From: Osedax fenrisi
Lineage: Eukaryota > Annelida > Polychaeta > Sabellida > Siboglinidae
Reading direction: 5' to 3'
Assembly: GCA_964019155.1 (NCBI GenBank)
Contig: OZ025245.1
Location: forward strand, 29,429,045 to 29,493,044
Length of the DNA: 64,000 bases
Below are positions 10,764-23,340 of the stretch, one piece after another (the stretch's first letter is position 1; every line of letters begins with the position of its first letter). Both the position numbers and the translations under genes were made by a program. Under the pieces are notes generated by a model that saw only the letters and a list, made by a program, of their open reading frames with translations, searched no databases and had not been told where the DNA came from.

Positions 10764-12587
10764 TCTCAAGTTAATGTTCGTATACCAAACGACAACATTT
10801 ACAACAAATGCCTAATGAAGAATGAACAACCTGATGATTCATGGGCTATTAGTTCCGTCAGAATTTTGGGTATAGCAGGTTATTAATACAAATTATTAAA
10901 TTTTAACAACTATTTTATATAATATTTCGTTGATGTTGTTCAAATAATATTATTTTTACTGTGATAATAATGCAAAATCTGATAGATAGTTAATATAGAT
11001 ATCATATTTCACTTATAAAATATTACTAATTATTTAGTATACTAACAATAGGATTTTCATATTCACATAATTTTAGGCATTCAATATATTATTGTAATTT
11101 CTATTAAATTCTAATGTATTATTTCTATAGACACTTTAGTTGAAGCAAACTCACGCATGTATTCGTTGTGTGTTAATTCTGCAGATGAATCCGGCATAGC
11201 CCCAAAACTAAGAAATGTTGAGTTGCCATTGCCGAAGAAGACAATCCATATTAGTACCATGATCGATGATGACTCTCGAGAGTACGAAGAAAATACACCA
11301 ACACAGATCCATTCGGCACCTACAACAACGCAGATCAATATGGCACCATTACAGATCCATACGGCACCTATATCAACACAGATCCATACGGCACCTATAC
11401 CAACATAGATCCATACGGCACCTTCACAGAACCATATGGTACCTACACCAATACAGAACCATACGACACCTACACCATTATCTCAGTATCACACTCTTAC
11501 CACACCATATGTTCCTCTTCAAACTCAATACCAGACGTATCATACAATACATTATCATACAACTCAACAACAATATGCACCTACATCAACATGTCAGCAC
11601 CAGTCACAAGAACATAACGATAATGGATTTACTTAGAAAAATTGATGATAATCAAAAAGGTTTGATATACTACTCTACCAGATTTTATTAATTAATTTAA
11701 TGATTAGTGTTGTAATTCTATCGTTATATAATATATATAGTATGATGATATTTTAGGCTCTATATTACGTAATAAATGCGTAGACTATCACATACTTATT
11801 AATTCATTGCAATAATATTATTATGTATTGAAAAATTACGCAATACCGAGCTTAAAATATCATATATTTACATATCTAGTAATGATATAATAATCTTAAT
11901 AATAATTTATTAGGTCACGCTATAGAAATCGCTTTACTGCATGAAAAGTTAGACATCGTATGCAAATTAAGTCTAACATAATTCTACTCAGATGATGAAG
12001 AAGGGATAATCGAAATGAATACAAAATTATGTCAAGATGATCAACTAAGGATAAAATTTGTTAGTTTGAGTAAAAAAAACTACTATATTTTATTATATTT
12101 TATAATATTTTATAATATTTTATAATATTTTATAATATTTATATATTATTTTAAAAAAACATAACCGCAATTTATATATATTCAAATAGTATTATCGCAA
12201 TATATTAAATATATTTATACGTAAAAAAATAAATCGCAAATTGATATATCCGCAAATAAAATAAGATGGTCAACAAATTTTAATAATAAACTTGAATTGT
12301 TTAGTGATTATTTAACACCTTCAGGAGAATAACAATATATTCATTATATATATTTACATATATACATACACATATATAGATATTCACATATGATAATATC
12401 ATACCCAATTTTACAGAAAGATCTTTTTTAAAAAGAAACTACAAGGATGCTAAACAACTCGCGAGGATGTTCTTTTTGACCTTTGGCCCTCCTGGAGTGT
12501 GGATGCTATTCAACGCCTCGGGTGGAGTCGATCAGAATAAAAAGTCATTTCGGATCAACTTTCCGACTCTACATCAAATTTTAACTG
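10764..12587 (+). pseudogene. Multi-exon gene relic resembling insect DUF4806-type proteins
   Basis: Four exons with good splice sites and compatible phases. Exon A is 10764-10878 (...DDSWAISSVRILGIA, donor at 10879). Exon B is 11131-11659 (begins DTLVEANSRMYSLC, then a Pro/Thr/Gln-rich repeat region). Exon C is 11914-12069 (HAIEIALLHEKLDIV, later EMNTKLCQDDQLRIKFVS). Exon D is 12417-12587 (DAKQLARMFFLTFGPPG ... NKKSFRINFPTLHQIL). The order 'W...VRILG', a T/P-rich linker, a short coiled helix and an 'A-x-x-W...KKSF' end resembles DUF4806-containing proteins expanded in insects; that match is from memory. Decay: TAG at 11406 where sister repeats read CAG, a frame change near the end of exon B, and TAA in exon C. 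The first and last exons were not found. Confidence 0.5.
11291..11500 (+). repeat. ~27-30-bp minisatellite coding a Thr/Pro/Gln/His-rich linker
   Basis: Units such as CACAGATCCATACGGCACCT repeat about seven times inside exon B of the relic gene and translate as T-Q-I-H-T-A-P-x. One unit carries TAG in place of CAG. Confidence 0.75.
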
Positions 12588-12738
12588 GTTTGTAATAATG
12601 TTATCATCATTTCTAATTATTCCCAAATTATACTACTTGGGGGTTATAAAATTATAATAAAACTATGGAGTTGTAAAATTGAAATAGATGGTAAATGATA
12701 TGGGTAAATTGATAAGGCCAATGAGTTATAAATAACTG

Positions 12739-12800
<62 letters not shown>

Positions 12801-12847
12801 CCATGCTTAGACGATAACGATACTTTTATTCAGTAGGCCTACTCTCC

Positions 12848-13747
12848 GGGGAGAGTGGGGGAACTTGAGCCGGCGGGTAACTTAAACAAAAATTATGAAA
12901 TACATACGGGATATTCATATTGTAAATATAAATACAACAAATACATTTTTTATTATAAATATACTTAATTAATTTTATATTTAAATTTATAGTTTTTCAC
13001 AAGAAAATGTAAATATATACTATTAGATTAATTTATTATATTTAATTTGATCATAATCTTAATACTTAGAACATATTAATATTATAAATAATTACATATT
13101 TAAGCATATATACAATATATAATAATTTAAAAATTATTCTTTTTAATTATTAAAATATATAATTAAATTAAATATATAAATGGGGTAACTTGAGCCGGCT
13201 CAAGTTACCCATAAACGACCAAAATTAAAAAAGTAAATTATTATTATAATTAAATTTTAACAATAAATAATTATTAAAATAATTTTATTTAATATAATAT
13301 TTAATTTGTGTAAATTAAATTTTATTTAATATAATATTTTTTTTGTGTTAATTAATTTTTTTTTAAATATAATATTTTGTTTTCATTATCTAAATATTTC
13401 ATTATTATTATAACAATTACTATAAATTAATCATATTATATATTTAAGCCAGTACTATATATAACTATAATATTAAACATACTTAATTTTTAAGACATAG
13501 TTTAATACTATTTTATTTTTATGGTGGTTCAAGTTACCCCATTTGTGGGGTAACTTGAACCACTTTTATTTTTTTTATAATCTAAATTATTTGTTAATTA
13601 ATAATTTTGTTTTGTTTTTTTTTTATCTTAAAATCAATAGAATATATAATACTATACTAACAATATAATATTTGTTATATAGTAATATTTAAATTTGAAT
13701 TATTGGCATAAATGTAAAAAATGTGTTCAAGTTCCCCTACTCTCCCC
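12848..13747. mobile_element. Non-autonomous TIR element, phrase GGGGTAACTTGAGCC
   Basis: Termini GGGGAGAGTGGGGGAACTTG (left) and the inverted GGGGAGAGTAGGGGAACTTG (right). The word GGGTAACTTGAGCC recurs after the left end. It recurs again as a perfect 28-bp palindrome at 13183-13210 and as a hairpin with 17-bp arms at 13524-13563. About 900 bp, no ORF. The flanks show no clear target duplication. Confidence 0.75.
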
Positions 13748-13892
13748 TGCATTAGTTTATTTTAGATATGATGATTGCATTTGTTTATGAATCAACTATT
13801 ATTACACGATTCTCTAACTTATCATATATATATATATATATATATTACTTTTTGGTATATAGTGTAGTACGAACTACAATAATACATATACA

Positions 13893-14158
13893 TATCAGTG
13901 TTCATCACACAGGTGCCAAATTCCTAAATGTTATTAAATATCAGTTATGTAATCTCTTATTCTCCTAGTAATACATGTACTTGGAACTTATGTAATGATG
14001 ATATAATAACGTTTAGAAACATAGACATTTACACAATAGAATTACATTACTCGCGTATACACATTATATAATATGTCTTACAAAATTATATGAAAAGGAG
14101 AATAACATGATTTTGTATAACATTTAGGAATTTGGTACCTGTGTGATGAACACTGATA
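13893..14158. mobile_element. Small TIR element with ~41-bp near-perfect arms
   Basis: The arm at 13893-13933 (starts TATCAGTGTTCATCACACAG) recurs inverted at 14118-14158 with one mismatch. 266 bp in all, AT-rich core, no ORF. Nearly intact arms suggest recent origin or strong conversion between arms. Confidence 0.85.
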
Positions 14159-14269
14159 CATATTAATCTTTACAGATATATCCTCTCAATTCTACACAAC
14201 GGCTCCGCCAATATCTGTTACATTGAAAAAGCCCAGTAAACCAATGTGTTAAAAATAACGTGCTTATGA

Positions 14270-14695
14270 CATAACATCGGTTTGTGTTAAGCACAAAAAA
14301 TCGGCTACTTTTTTTGTTGGTGTTTAGCATCAACCACAATTTTGTATTTAGCACAAACAAATGTAATGTGTTAAGCACCTTCCATAATAACGTATTAAGC
14401 ACCTTTCATTATAACGTGTTCAACACCAATATTGGTAACGTGTTGAGTACCAATATGTATAACGTGTTAAACACAAAACATTGTAATGTGCTAATAACCT
14501 ATTATCGTACCGTGTTAAGCACATCCCATATTTACGTGTTAAGCACCTACAATTATAACGTGTTAAGAAAAGACTATATTTACGTGTTAAGCACCTACTA
14601 TTATAACGTATTAAGCACATATAAATGTAACGTGTTAAGCACCTATTATTGTAACGTGTTAAGCACACATTATTGTTACTTTCTAACAACCTATA
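14270..14695. repeat. 24-bp array: constant 12-13 bases alternating with variable 11-12 bases
   Basis: About 17 units. The constant part is ACGTGTTAAGCAC. The rest of each unit varies (for example CTACAATTATA, ATCCCATATTT, CTATTATTGTA) but stays close to 11 bases, so the period is fixed at 24 in the better part (14510-14690). The first third is irregular. Open frames on both strands are a by-product of the 24-base period. Confidence 0.85.
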
Positions 14696-14699
14696 ATTT

Positions 14700-14941
14700 A
14701 TCTTGAAATATTTATATTCAAATTTATTTAGATTTATTAATATTAATTAATAATTAAATAATAAATAATATTAATTGAAAATTATATAAAAAGTTTACAT
14801 ATTTATTTTAAAAAGCAATTATTTTCTTTCTTTTTCCTTTTAAAGTTACTAAGACATTTATAGACAGTTTTCATAATATTAATTATATCCTCGTATTCAT
14901 GAAGTATCCTTGTTGCCCCTAAAATAATAAATATAAATTAT

Positions 14942-14999
<58 letters not shown>

Positions 15000-15240
15000 T
15001 ATATGTTTTACATATTAAGATTAATATTACTATGCAGGTAACATTTTATTTTTATTTTTAAATTTTATAACATAAGGTATATAAGTTGTAGAACATACAT
15101 AAATATATTTCAATAAACAAAATAATATTACAAGTTCGTTAGGCGTACTATATTCATAAATATACTTAATTCATCTATATGTATAGGGGGAATGAAATTA
15201 TAAAATACATATTTAAAAATAATTATTAAGCACACTCATA
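14700..15240. other. Gene-free AT-rich stretch
   Basis: Contains (TA)n at about 14947-14996. Nothing else recognised. Confidence 0.5.
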
Positions 15241-15480
15241 AAAATAACTTGGTCAAGTGACTTATATACTATATTATGTTAGTCAATCGACCCATATTTA
15301 AGTAAAATTGTTCAATTGACCAATATTTATTTTTGAATGTAAGTAAATTTTATATTATGTAGTTGATGTATATTATATATTAGTCAGTTGACCCATATTT
15401 TTATGACGCATTTAATATATATTGATCGTATGACTAATATTAAAAGAAAATATGGGTCAATTGACTGATATATAATATAC
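15241..15480. repeat. Inverted repeat cluster on GTCAATTGACCCATATTT
   Basis: Five or six variants of the word lie at about 15250, 15281, 15310, 15383 and 15449. The pair 15369-15400 / 15448-15479 forms inverted arms of 32 bases with few mismatches. A small foldback element of unknown family. Confidence 0.6.
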
Positions 15481-15609
15481 ATATATTAAATATTAGATAC
15501 ACTTATATTTATTAATATATTTAAAATTTGTTAACAATATTTAATAACTAATAATCATATTATTAATATTATCATATCACTAATATTACCAACCATTCTA
15601 ATAATAGTA

Positions 15610-15800
15610 ACATAATAAAAGCATAATATACTTTTAAAATTAATAGCAATAATAGAATTTAAATGGAAACAACATCAGCATAATATCATGACAAATTAAT
15701 AGCATAATAGACATTCAATGGCAACATAATAGAAGCATAATAGCACAATGTAAACATTTGAGGCTATTATGTTATTATTATGAGTATATTACTGTTAGTT
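15610..15800. repeat. Second copy of the CATAATA foldback repeat
   Basis: Shares CATGACAAATTAATAGCA, ACATAATAGAAGCATAATAG and CATTTGAGGCTATTA with the right half of 5250-5560. Truncated at the left. Confidence 0.55.
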
Positions 15801-16180
15801 GGGAAGATCCAATCGATATATGGAATAAGGGTTGTATAATACCTATACCATAGAAAGGATATGTTAGCTATACAAACAACTACGTGACATTAATTTAACA
15901 GCTACTATCCTTTTCATCGATTTCTCCAAATTTTTCTATTCCATACATCGAAGAAATACGGTATATAGATACATAATGCGTATACGCACCATATATGGAA
16001 TAGTAGATGAGATTATAATAGCATAAAAAATAACTAAATCTATTGTGAGAACTAATGATGGAGATACTAAATTAATAAAAATATCTGGTGGAGTTTTTCA
16101 ATGTGATACACTAGCCCCTTTTCTGTTCATTAATTATCTTGACTATGTTTTGAATACATTTTAGATAGTTACTGATATAA
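15800..16180 (+). pseudogene. RTE-like LINE reverse transcriptase remnant
   Basis: The plus strand shows FIDFSKFFYSIHRRN (the F-x-D-F-x-K-A-F-D-S box with D lost), SIVRTNDGDTKLIKISGGVF and QCDTLAPFLFINYLDYVL (the 'G-V-x-Q-G-D-T-L-A-P-F-L-F' box). Stops and a missing catalytic box show decay. Wording is like the remnant at 3122, so possibly the same family. Confidence 0.65.
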
Positions 16181-16540
16181 TACTATGTATTTACCCTCAT
16201 TGAGAGAAGGAGGAAATGATTAATCATTCTATTATAATATTCAATAATAATTATAATTAAAAATAATCCATATATTGCAATAATTAATTTATATTTTTTT
16301 TAATATATAACTATGTTATATATTAATATTCAAATATACAAATATTCTTTACTTTCACTATTTTTATATTACTATATAACATCATCCGAACTAAAAATTA
16401 TTAGAGTTTTTATAGCGTAGAATAAATTAGTTTATAAAATAAAATATAATTAGATTATAAATTATCTGTGTGATTATTAATTTAGATGAATATACTTATT
16501 GGCGTCTCCGTCCTTGTCTGCATACTATAGAGTTATAATA

Positions 16541-17390
16541 CATTGAATTGAATTGAATTAATTTTATTACGAATTATATTAATATTATGAATAGTAAACA
16601 ATAAATAAATAATACAAAATAAAACGCAAAACGATAACAAAACGTAAAATAAAAATATAATAATAATAAGTCATAATATAGTATGACGAATTATATGTAC
16701 GGGAAATAATTAATAAACATAGAATAAAAAAAACAATATAATACACTGATTAAATACAAATATGTATATTACGTATTTAATAATATATTACTTAATACTA
16801 TTTTTAATTTTAGATTTGAAGATTGACAATGTTTTTGCATTGACTATATTATCATCTAGATTATTCAATACAGAGGCCACTCTATTTTTCAATAGATTTC
16901 TCCGTAGGTCAATCCTATCCTTATCTATTAATAGTCTTTTAGAGTGGCCTCGAGTAATATTATTAGTTGTTATCTAAATGATTGAAGATGGGTCAATATC
17001 AATCAAACCATTAATAAGTTTAAATATCATTATTAAGTCTAATCTCATTCGGCGTATTTCGAGAGAATCGATATCGAGAAATTTAATTCGTTCGTCATAA
17101 CTTAGATAAGGTATTTTACAACGAACAAAAAGACGCCGAGTAAAGTACTTTTGAACTTTTTCAAGTTGTCGTTTAAGTCCTATATAGCCTCTCGCCTCTA
17201 TACCAGGATTCCATACTGTAGATGCAAATTCTAGATGAAGTCTAGCATAGGCTATATATGCTGTTAATATTGCAGTGACATTATTAGTAATAAAGCAACG
17301 AAATATACGATTAATAACATTATAGGCTTTAGTACAACACACATATATCATGTACGTGACTTCCAATCGATGTCAATACTAAATACAGTA
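16541..17390 (-). pseudogene. LINE 3' region (RT C-terminus and tail) with (TTCAA)n end
   Basis: The minus frame from 17366 reads AYNVINRIFRCFITNNVTA, HLEFASTVWNPG, LEKVQKYFTRRL, LSYDERIKFLDIDSLEIRRM and LIMIFKLINGL, all characteristic of CR1/jockey-type LINE C-termini. A single in-frame TAG near 16975 is followed by continuing homology (TRGHSKRLLIDKDRIDLRRN, NLDDNIVNAKTL) to about 16780. The 3' end runs to a short ATTCA microsatellite at 16541-16560. 5' truncated, otherwise lightly decayed. Confidence 0.8.
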
Positions 17391-18030
17391 TTTAAATAGC
17401 TCTTTAAGGAGTGCATTACAAAGTGTAGTGTTAATATATTATATATTTAGTGTATCCCTATATAAATACTATTATAAATATATTAAGACAATTACAATGA
17501 TGTTATATATATATATATATAGACACTTATATAAATATATAAATATATATATATACAATTTATAAACTATTTATCCATCTGGGTAGAATGACATGGGTGT
17601 ATTCAATACCTCCTATAACCTACTATAACCTCCTATAACCTGAGGTTATATGAGGTATTGGTTTAATCACTGTCCGGACCAAAAATAGGCAATCAAACAA
17701 TATTTAGTAGTGCTGTTATATAAGTGTGCATAACAAAATTGAAAAGCTCTCATTCAAACCATGTATGCCATATAATAATGATTATATATGATAGGTCACA
17801 TCAACATTACACATGTATTACACGTATTCGCATGTATATGTGTACATATGTGTTCATATGGGTATGTATATATTTTATTATGTTATACAAATATTCATAT
17901 TAATTAGTATATTAACTAATTTATATAAATCAACGTAAATACTATATATAGTATTTACGTATTATTATACTATAGTATAATATATACTATATAGTATATA
18001 GTATATAATATATAGTATAATATATAGTAT

Positions 18031-18124
<94 letters not shown>

Positions 18125-18230
18125 TAGATAGATATAGTTTATTGTTAAAATAAACAAACTGACATAAGACAATAATAATAATAAAAAAACAAATAACGAA
18201 TATAAACGAATATATATAATGATTTATATC

Positions 18231-18282
<52 letters not shown>

Positions 18283-18480
18283 TTACATACATACATACAT
18301 AGATACATTCACAAACTATTAAATTTAAGAATAATTAATCGACCAAATAATATTATATTTAATTTGTGAAATGATTTCTTACGGGTAGATATAAGTAGGT
18401 TATTCGTTATTATAATTAATAACATCAGTTTAGCTATTTTGCATATTTAATAAATGATTGGTTAATATAATATAATAACG
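17391..18480. other. Gene-free stretch dominated by TA repeats and palindromes
   Basis: Includes a perfect 28-bp palindrome at 17933-17960 (ACGTAAATACTATA and its complement), TATA-derived palindromes to 18030, (TA)n at 18034-18121 and 18236-18279, and CCTATAACCT repeats with an inverted copy at 17609-17660. Reading frames of 60-112 residues here are (TA)n translations. Confidence 0.65.
18034..18121. repeat. Longest (TA)n microsatellite of the window
   Basis: About 88 bases of TA. Other long tracts lie near 2592-2652, 8819-8872, 12748-12795, 14947-14996, 18236-18279, 20265-20323, 25508-25555, 25870-25911, 42938-42973, 45333-45397 and 59193-59253. Many transposons here end in or sit beside such tracts, consistent with TA target choice. 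Confidence 0.9.
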
Positions 18481-18890
18481 AATGAGTAATGGATACCATA
18501 TATTAAGTGTGGATAACCTCACGTTTAGTAGTTAGTCATGCTTCTGTTAACGTTAGTGTTGACGGAATTCTGTCTTCTACTGTGGAATGTGTACTACAAT
18601 CTGCGTGTGTCATCTAACCGTGTAAAGGAAACTGACCGTTGATTAGATCACTATTATTATAAAGAAGATGTTTTAAATAGTGTCTCGTGATTGGTCAGAA
18701 CCGATCACGTGATAATGATTTGTTACTTTGAGAAAACAGATGTTCGCTAATCGATATCGAACAGCAGGTCGCCATCAAACATCGAGGGACATCCATTGTT
18801 CTAACTTGCGATAAGAATATCACCACCTGAATATATACATCGTTAGAACTTTGGATGACCCCACATTTCCTATTTCCCAACATATGTAGT
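18481..18890. other. GC-richer island, possible solo LTR
   Basis: The block from TGTGGATAACC (18508) to TTTCCCAACA (18882) is clearly less AT-rich than its surroundings and is TG...CA bounded (375 bp). No matching partner, PBS or target duplication is visible. It might instead be a promoter or an exon. No function is assigned. Confidence 0.25.
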
Positions 18891-19329
18891 CAATTATTAT
18901 ATGTTTTACTTTCGTAAAGTTGTTACTTTACAATATGATTGAATAACTTATATAACTAACTACAATGAGTGCTTGTAAAACTATACTAATATAATTATTC
19001 AAAGATATTTAAATAAAATATAATTCGATATTCTATTATATTATTCGACACACTAATAAATAAAGGTTAAATCATATATGGGTGTAAGGTTTTGCAAACT
19101 ATAGACTACCCCAATAGGAGTAAACTAATACTTTAAAGAGTTATAATAAACTATAGTTCCATACAACACTAGTGTGTTACTTGTAGCTATTGTTCTAAAT
19201 GTTCTGATCTGCCTATACTGTGATTTCTATAACGAGTCACCCTGTTAGAGTTATACATTAAGGGTGAACATGTCGACTACGATATTCGTATAGCTGCTAC
19301 GGTTGAGGCGTGTAGTTGTTACTAGTAGA

Positions 19330-20264
19330 TAGTGTTCGAAATGAACCTGAACTGAAGCTTTACTTATTTGAACCCGAACTGAAGCTCACATTTAAAAAAA
19401 TTAACGGACCCAGACCAAACTAATGCTTTGAACCCGAACTATTATTTAATTATAATCCTTGACCGAACTATCGATATATATTGTCAATTTAAAAATTTAA
19501 AAACAAAATTGTATATCTTTATTAATTCTATATTATCATATATACATAATGTAACAGGATATATTATAAACCAATAGTAAAGATAATATGAATTATTATA
19601 TGAGTATATTATTATACTAACAATAATTATATAATTATTAGTATTATATATTAGTTTTATTTTACATCATTAGCAGCATTTATAATTATTATTTAAAACA
19701 GAGCTTTGAAAAATACGTTAAGGGGATACGATAGGACGCACGCAATTCCGCCGTTTACATGTAATTAGATAGGATGTTTGTATAATATTCAAACAAGTGT
19801 TTTGAATTGAATATATTACCGATTTTAATAATTTTTACATATTTATATTAATTAGAATAATATCTCTGTTTCAATCACAGAATATTTTGAATATGATATA
19901 TATTCGTCGAGTGATTCATGGTTGAACGTCATTACCGATTTTTTCCGGTATTTTAGTGTCAAAAATGTACAAAATGTACCATATAAAATTTAATAATAAA
20001 TATTTTTAAATATTATGTGATTAAATGTTAGATATATATATTATCTATAATATGTAGTAAAAATTATGAGTGTAGCTAAAACAACGATCCCTAAACATTG
20101 ACTTATATAACAGTAATTGGCGAAAATATTTATACTGAGAAAAACACATTCAAAGATTACCAATAATATTTCTTAATTTTGTATGAAAATAGATATTTAT
20201 TGTATTGGATATATACTTATATAATATATACATATGATATTTTAGATGTATATATATATATTCA

Positions 20265-20358
<94 letters not shown>

Positions 20359-21007
20359 GTATATACATATAATTAATACATTACATTACATATAATTAAT
20401 ATTTTATATATTTATTTTTTACATACCTTCATAAAAGACAACTTTTAACATGTTTATATGAATCTTTAGGCCATAAAAATTCATATTTAAATAAATAATA
20501 TATTATTTATAAGTATTAGCACAAAATAAATTTTATAAAAAAAATCAAAAAACGAAAATTACAAACTACCGTATCCCCTTAAAGTTGAATTAAATAAACA
20601 GGTATTAGTTTGCCGGTGTAAATCCCGTAGGGATATTATTATATGTATTATAATAATATTTAGAAGTGATCTTATAAATGATCAGCTCTCATTAACATCA
20701 TGGATGTCTTAACATGGGAACGGCTTAGAAGGGACATTAGAGACATATGGTTATAAGTAAAAACATTATATACGTTTCTGGGTGGTATGGAAGGACTCCA
20801 CTAAATAGAATAACAATAACAATTGTATTAATAAGACTTCGAAGTTTTACTCATATTTTTTAGAGTTTTGAAGCATGTTCGAACTATTCCATTTATTTAT
20901 GAAGCAAGTTCGAACTCTTGCATTATTTTATAAATAAACTTTGAACTATAATTTTTGTTTGAGTGAAGCTTCGAAGCACCAGTAGTTGGGTTAATTTCGA
21001 ACACTAC
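19330..21007. mobile_element. hAT-like non-autonomous element (split by a TTAA element)
   Basis: The left end TAGTGTTCGAAATGAACC is mirrored at the right as TAGTGTTCGAAATTAACC. The flanking octamers CTAGTAGA / CGTGTAGA agree at 6 of 8 positions, as an aged 8-bp hAT target duplication. Subterminal words GAACCCGAACTGAAGC (left) and GAAGCTTCGAA/TTCGAACT (right) repeat, as in hAT ends. No transposase. A TTAA-flanked element sits inside it (19718-20582), so this element is older. Confidence 0.65.
19718..20582. mobile_element. TTAA-flanked GGGGA element, copy 1
   Basis: TTAA GGGGATACGATAG at the left and CTACCGTATCCCC TTAA at the right. 865 bp, no ORF, with (TA)n in the middle. Related copies at 30037 and 44614 share the TTAA duplication, the GGGGA start and an inner word near ATTCTGAGAAAA. 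TTAA targets are used by piggyBac and Kolobok families. The 5'-GGGG end fits Kolobok-type termini better, but this is from memory. Confidence 0.75.
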
Positions 21008-21129
21008 GTGTAGACTGTGTTGGCCATTCGTTATGATGAATGGATAATAATTATTTGCAGGAGCGGGTCGAAGTTACCAATTATTTCAATAATTATGTTA
21101 CAGACAAACACGTTTGTTTTTCTCTCTTA

Positions 21130-23340
21130 ATATGTAATACCGAGTAATTTTCTATGCGATTTATTTTCAAAAGCTTGCATTTTCTTTTGCATTTATCGTC
21201 CATGTCTCGCTTCTATAAGTAAGGATCGATAATACGAGAGAACGATAGAGGTTATGTTTCAATTTGAAAGTTATTTGTTTGCTGTTCCATATAATATATA
21301 AACGTACTATCGCAGATGTAGCAAGAGCTAATCTGATTCTGATATCCGCTTCACATGATCCATCTCTTGTAAGGGTGAACCTAGATAGCAAAACTTGTCA
21401 ACTTCTTCAAGCTTTTCTCCATAGAGGGCGATATTTGTATTTATATAATTTTCGTTAGAGTTTACCATTACTTTACTTTTTTCTGTGCTTATTAAAATTC
21501 TATACATGGTTGCACTTCTTGATCTGTGAGTTCTTATAGTTCCTCGTTGGTTCCAGCAAGCTAGTCGATGTCGTCAGCGAACTTTATATTCCAAAGTGCT
21601 CTTCCACCTACTGAAATAGATGAAGAGTAGTTGCTCTGAGTTTTACTTATAATTTTTCAAGGAATAAGTTGAATAATGTTGGTGAAAGCAGACATCCTTG
21701 ACGTACACCAACTGAAGTTTTAAAGAATTCGCCTTAAGAATTATTTAGTAGCACTGCTCTAGTAGAGTTTGCATATAGTGATTTGATCATCATGATTAAA
21801 TCATTCTGTATTCCAAACTTATATAATGCTGATCATAATCCGTCATGGTGTATTCGGTCAAATGCCTTTTTTAAATCTATGAAATTGTGGAATATGTTTT
21901 TTTGGCTGTCTATATGTTTTTCAATAATATTTCTGCAGTTAAACACGTGTTCTGTTGAGCTCCATCCTTTTCGGAATCGGCTTGTTCCTCCGATAATATT
22001 TCTTCTACCTGGGGGTTTAGTCGTTTAAGGATTATAGATAGTAGTATTTTATGGAATGGAAGATTAAACTTAGTGTTCTGTAGTTTTTGCATTTCTTGAT
22101 ATCACCTTTCTATGGTATTGGTATTATCAGTGACTTGGTCCACTGAGATGGCCATATTTTACTCGACCATTATTTCTGACATAGAGTTGTAAGTATTCTT
22201 ACCACAACATTGCCCCCATATTTGACGATTTCACTAGGTATATTAACCATCCCAGGTGATTTACATTCCTTCATCGATTTATTCACTTCTATAAGTTCAA
22301 ACTCGAGTATAGGCAATTCTTCCTCCATATATGTGTTATAGTTTGCGTTACTGTTTAAAACACTAATATCTGGGTTAATCTGGCGATTGTAAAGATCATT
22401 GCAGTATTCAGTCCAACGCTTTAATATCATGCTATCTTCAGCTAGTGGTGTACCATTGATATCTTAAATTATTGAGGTGCTTATGGGTGTTGTCTTTGAA
22501 AGCGTTCTAAGTGTTTCATAAGCCCACTTATTGTGTCTTCCATATCCGATGTCGTCATCTATAGATTTGCACTGACATTGTATCCAATCATCTTTTGATT
22601 TTTTCATCTTTTTGCGAATCGTTGAATGTATTTCTCTGTTAAAATTGTCTAGGTCAGACTGTTGCTTCTATTTAGATTTCAATATTCTTCTTTCGTCGAA
22701 AAGGTCGTGTATGTCATTTGTCATCCATGGCTGTTTTTTAATACGATATTTTCCAATTCTTTCTGAAGCAGAACTTGTTATAATTTTTTCAAATTTTGTG
22801 TAGATTTCAGTCGAGTTAAAGTCTTTTCTAGTTCATTAAATTGTATATCTAAATGTTCTGAGTATACTTCGCATATTCTTGAGTCCTTTAATTTATTTAC
22901 ATTATAGCGAATTCGTTTAATTTTGTGTGGTTTATTTTATCGTAATTTTAGCTTTAGATTGCACATTATGAGATCATGATCACTGTTGGTATCTGCACCT
23001 GGTATTCTTGTTGAGCTTCGCATGATACTTGACTTGAATCTTTGAGGTGTTAATATGTAATCTATTTGATTATGAACTAGTCAATTGGGTGAGTGCCATG
23101 TTGTTATTCATGAATTATTATGCTAATATAAAGTATTAGCTATAAATAATGTATGTCGTTCAGCGAATTAAAGTAATCATTGCCCTCGTTTGTTTATATT
23201 TCCAATTCCAATTCATCAAACACATCCATTCCATGTTGTGTCTTTTCCAACTTCGGCATTCCAGTCACCTTGTACTATCAAAAAGTCTTTCTTCGGTGAG
23301 TCAGAGATGGTTTTTTCTATAGTTTCATAAAATTATTGTA
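21130..23340 (-). pseudogene. Decayed LINE with endonuclease and reverse transcriptase
   Basis: Boxes run on the minus strand from high to low coordinates. The endonuclease piece QGDWNAEVG is near 23260. HNQIDYILTPQRFKSSIMRS and a D-H-D-L motif are near 23070-22970. WTEYCNDLYNRQ and KECKSPGMVNIPSEIVKYGG are at 22420-22200. A helix-rich segment is at 22090-21910. GVRQGCLLSPTLFNLFLE is near 21700 and the catalytic FADDID near 21570. LYRSLVLSILTYRSETWT is near 21210. The order (EN, RT, C-terminal) is complete but many frameshifts and stops break it. Clade is not assigned. It is less AT-rich than its flanks. Confidence 0.8.

Noticed and set aside
14270..14695. CRISPR array
   Set aside because: Repeat part only ~13 bases and spacers ~11, no cas genes, eukaryotic surroundings with introns and LINEs; kept as an unusual minisatellite.
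17970..18308. Long YIYIYI frames
   Set aside because: Direct translation of (TA)n; the same holds for frames at 2588, 20150, 20179 and 25743.
18508..18882. Solo LTR
   Set aside because: TG...CA bounded and GC-richer, but no partner, no duplication and no PBS evidence; left as an unassigned island.
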